A stretch of 7,586 nucleotides of DNA. Origin: an uncultured Ruminococcus sp. (GTDB lineage: Bacteria; Bacillota; Clostridia; Oscillospirales; Ruminococcaceae). This document shows, piece by piece, positions 6,400 to 7,586 of this stretch. The translations under genes were made by a program, and so were the position numbers. Every line of letters begins with the position of its first letter. Positions within the stretch are counted from its first letter, which is position 1. Under the pieces are notes generated by a model, which had not been told where the DNA came from, made no database searches, and worked only from the letters and a program-made list of their open reading frames with translations. The stretch is taken from assembly GCA_945835085.1 (NCBI GenBank), contig CAMAIG010000068.1, positions 1-7,586 on the forward strand, read 5' to 3'.

Positions 6400-7407
6400 T
6401 CCAAAGATCTGTATCTCCCCGAGGGCTATAAGTCCTCTCTTACACTCAGAGAAACACAGCACGCCATCAAGTACATCAAGGATATCTTTCAGCAGGCGCT
6501 GTCCTTTGCTCTTACCCTTGACAGAGTATCGGCGCCGCTTATCGTGAAGAAGGGCTGCGGCATCAATGACGACCTTAACGGAGTTGAGCGCAAGGTGGAT
6601 TTTGACATCAAGGAGATCGACGCCGAAGCAGAGGTGGTTCAGTCCCTTGCAAAGTGGAAGAGAATGGCTCTCTATCGCTACGGCTACAATGCAGGCGAGG
6701 GCATTTATACCGATATGAATGCTATCCGCCGTGATGATGATATGGACAATACCCATTCTATTTTCGTAGATCAGTGGGACTGGGAAAAGGTCATTACCCG
6801 TGAGCAGAGAAATGTTGAATATTTAAAGGATGCGGTAAGGTCAATAGTTAAGGCTATCGCTTACACAAAGCGCAAGGTAAGTCTTCGTTATCCTCAGATA
6901 TCAGGCATTGTATGCGACGAGCCTTTCTTTATAACAACTCAGGAGCTGGAGGATATGTATCCCGACAAGACTCCCAAGGAGCGAGAGCGTCTTATCACAA
7001 AGGAGCATAAGACCGTATTCATGATGCAGATAGGCGGCGTTATGAAGAGCGGTCAGCGCCATGACGGCAGAGCGCCCGACTATGATGACTGGTCACTGAA
7101 CGGCGACCTTCTACTCTGGGACGAAGTGCTTGACAATGCCCTGGAGGTTTCCTCCATGGGTATCCGTGTTGATGCGGATTCTCTCGCAAAGCAGCTTCGT
7201 GAGCTTGACGCCGAGGACAGAAACAAGTATGACTACCACAAGATGATCGCAAACGATACCCTTCCCCTTACAATAGGCGGCGGTATCGGTCAGTCAAGAC
7301 TTTGTATGTTCCTTCTTGAAAAGGCTCATATCGGAGAGGTACAGTCCTCCCTCTGGCCCGATGAGATGTCTGCAAAGTGTGCCGAGCATGGCATAATTCT
7401 TCTGTAA
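6397..7407 (+). CDS. asnA: Aspartate-ammonia ligase (asparagine synthetase A)
   Basis: AsnA makes asparagine from aspartate, ammonia and ATP via an aspartyl-adenylate. It is a cytoplasmic dimer related to the catalytic core of AspRS/AsnRS. The 336-residue product fits the roughly 330-residue family. Conserved blocks are QSLAKWKR (82-89), AGEGIYTDMNAIRRD (99-113), FVDQWDWE (123-130), GQRHDGRAPDYDDW (219-232), LNGDLLLW (234-241), ALEVSSMGIRVDAD (248-261) and TIGGGIGQSRL (292-302). Start: an in-frame ATG at 6388 directly abuts the GAAAGGA site (6381-6387) with no spacing, so it cannot be served by it. The ATG at 6397 is 9 nt away and gives MSKDLYLPEGYKSS. The gene follows asnS by 30 nt with no terminator between, so both share the T-box. 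AsnS consumes the Asn that AsnA makes, and the T-box reads the result as charged tRNA-Asn. Confidence 0.97.
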   Translation: MSKDLYLPEGYKSSLTLRETQHAIKYIKDIFQQALSFALTLDRVSAPLIVKKGCGINDDLNGVERKVDFDIKEIDAEAEVVQSLAKWKRMALYRYGYNAGEGIYTDMNAIRRDDDMDNTHSIFVDQWDWEKVITREQRNVEYLKDAVRSIVKAIAYTKRKVSLRYPQISGIVCDEPFFITTQELEDMYPDKTPKERERLITKEHKTVFMMQIGGVMKSGQRHDGRAPDYDDWSLNGDLLLWDEVLDNALEVSSMGIRVDADSLAKQLRELDAEDRNKYDYHKMIANDTLPLTIGGGIGQSRLCMFLLEKAHIGEVQSSLWPDEMSAKCAEHGIILL

Positions 7408-7540
7408 CAGCGGGTCGCTGCAGCCAAATCATTGGTGTGACAGCAAAAATTTCTTTGTTTTGCGGCTCGGTAACGTAAGTATTGAAGCCAAGAGCTTATT
7501 GTTCTTTTCATGACATAATAGAATTTCATATTCCACAGAC
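7408..7540. other. Noncoding trailer between asnA and its terminator
   Basis: About 130 bases after the asnA stop hold no convincing gene on either strand. A small perfect hairpin, CAGCG-GGT-CGCTG, starts directly after the stop (7408-7420) but has no T-run. GCAAAA (7443-7448) and TTTTGC (7458-7463) could pair weakly. No promoter with acceptable boxes and spacing was found. It is most simply the 3' untranslated region of the asnS-asnA transcript. Confidence 0.5.
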
Positions 7541-7542
7541 TG

Positions 7543-7580
7543 AGCTCCTGCGGTCAGATCAAGATCGCAGGAGCTTTTTT
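7543..7580 (+). terminator. Intrinsic terminator closing the asnS-asnA unit
   Basis: AGCTCCTGCGGTC (7543-7555) and GATCGCAGGAGCT (7563-7575) form a 13-bp stem with one G-U pair around a 7-nt loop, followed by six Ts (7575-7580). This is a strong Rho-independent terminator in the same direction as all the genes. Because it lies 135 bases past asnA at the window edge, it could instead belong to a leader of a downstream gene, but no such leader is recognisable. Confidence 0.88.
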
Positions 7581-7586
7581 ATAGTT

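Noticed and set aside
7408..7420. Hairpin directly after the asnA stop read as a terminator
   Set aside because: The stem is 5 bp with a 3-nt loop and no T-run follows. The strong terminator is at 7543-7580.
7482..7519. Possible promoter (TTGAAG with CATAAT) in the asnA trailer
   Set aside because: The spacing is 26 bp, far from 17, and other -35 candidates give 11 bp or poor matches.
7326..7529. Small 67-codon minus-strand frame after asnA
   Set aside because: It overlaps the asnA 3' end, has no ribosome binding site or recognisable domain, and crosses noncoding trailer sequence.
1..7586. Mobile elements, CRISPR arrays, tRNA or rRNA genes, phage or defence genes
   Set aside because: None seen. 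There are no transposase or integrase motifs, no spaced repeat array, and no cloverleaf tRNA that I could place.

Overview
The window reads as a bacterial locus devoted to making asparaginyl-tRNA, and every gene lies on the + strand. Tight gene packing, AGAAAGG-type ribosome binding sites, a tRNA-sensing T-box leader, and co-occurrence of GatCAB, an archaeal-type AspRS, AsnRS and AsnA point to Bacillota. A Clostridia of the Ruminococcus/Oscillospiraceae kind is my best guess. That placement is inference from style and gene content, not from a marker gene.

Layout. Bases 31-3250 carry gatC, gatA and gatB, the three subunits of the glutamine-dependent Asp-tRNA(Asn)/Glu-tRNA(Gln) amidotransferase. 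Bases 3277-4593 carry an archaeal/eukaryal-type aspartyl-tRNA synthetase. Its anticodon-binding domain has a His and an Ala where discriminating enzymes have Trp and Lys, so it probably also charges tRNA-Asn with Asp. These four genes form the indirect route: Asp is loaded on tRNA-Asn and then amidated to Asn on the tRNA. The window starts inside or just upstream of this operon, and its promoter is not visible.

At the end of the synthetase gene is a perfect 24-bp tandem duplication (4586-4633) that includes the stop codon. It is followed at once by a perfect-consensus promoter (TTGACA, 17 bp, TATAAT; 4638-4666) and a complete T-box leader (about 4673-4951). By alignment with the glyQS-type T-box, the specifier codon is AAC (Asn). 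The leader has an antiterminator with a UGGUACC bulge and a strong competing terminator. Downstream are asnS (4993-6366, asparaginyl-tRNA synthetase) and asnA (6397-7407, ammonia-dependent asparagine synthetase), which form the direct route. The unit ends with a 13-bp hairpin and T-run at 7543-7580.

How it works together. When charged Asn-tRNA falls, uncharged tRNA-Asn should stabilise the antiterminator and switch on both synthesis of free Asn (AsnA) and its attachment to tRNA (AsnS). The upstream GatCAB/AspRS genes are not behind this T-box. I see no terminator between the two units, so transcripts running out of aspS should also meet the T-box.

All gene families are well known, and I found no undescribed system. 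What stands out is the side-by-side pairing of two complete Asn-tRNA routes with the T-box switch between them, plus several fine details of the leader.
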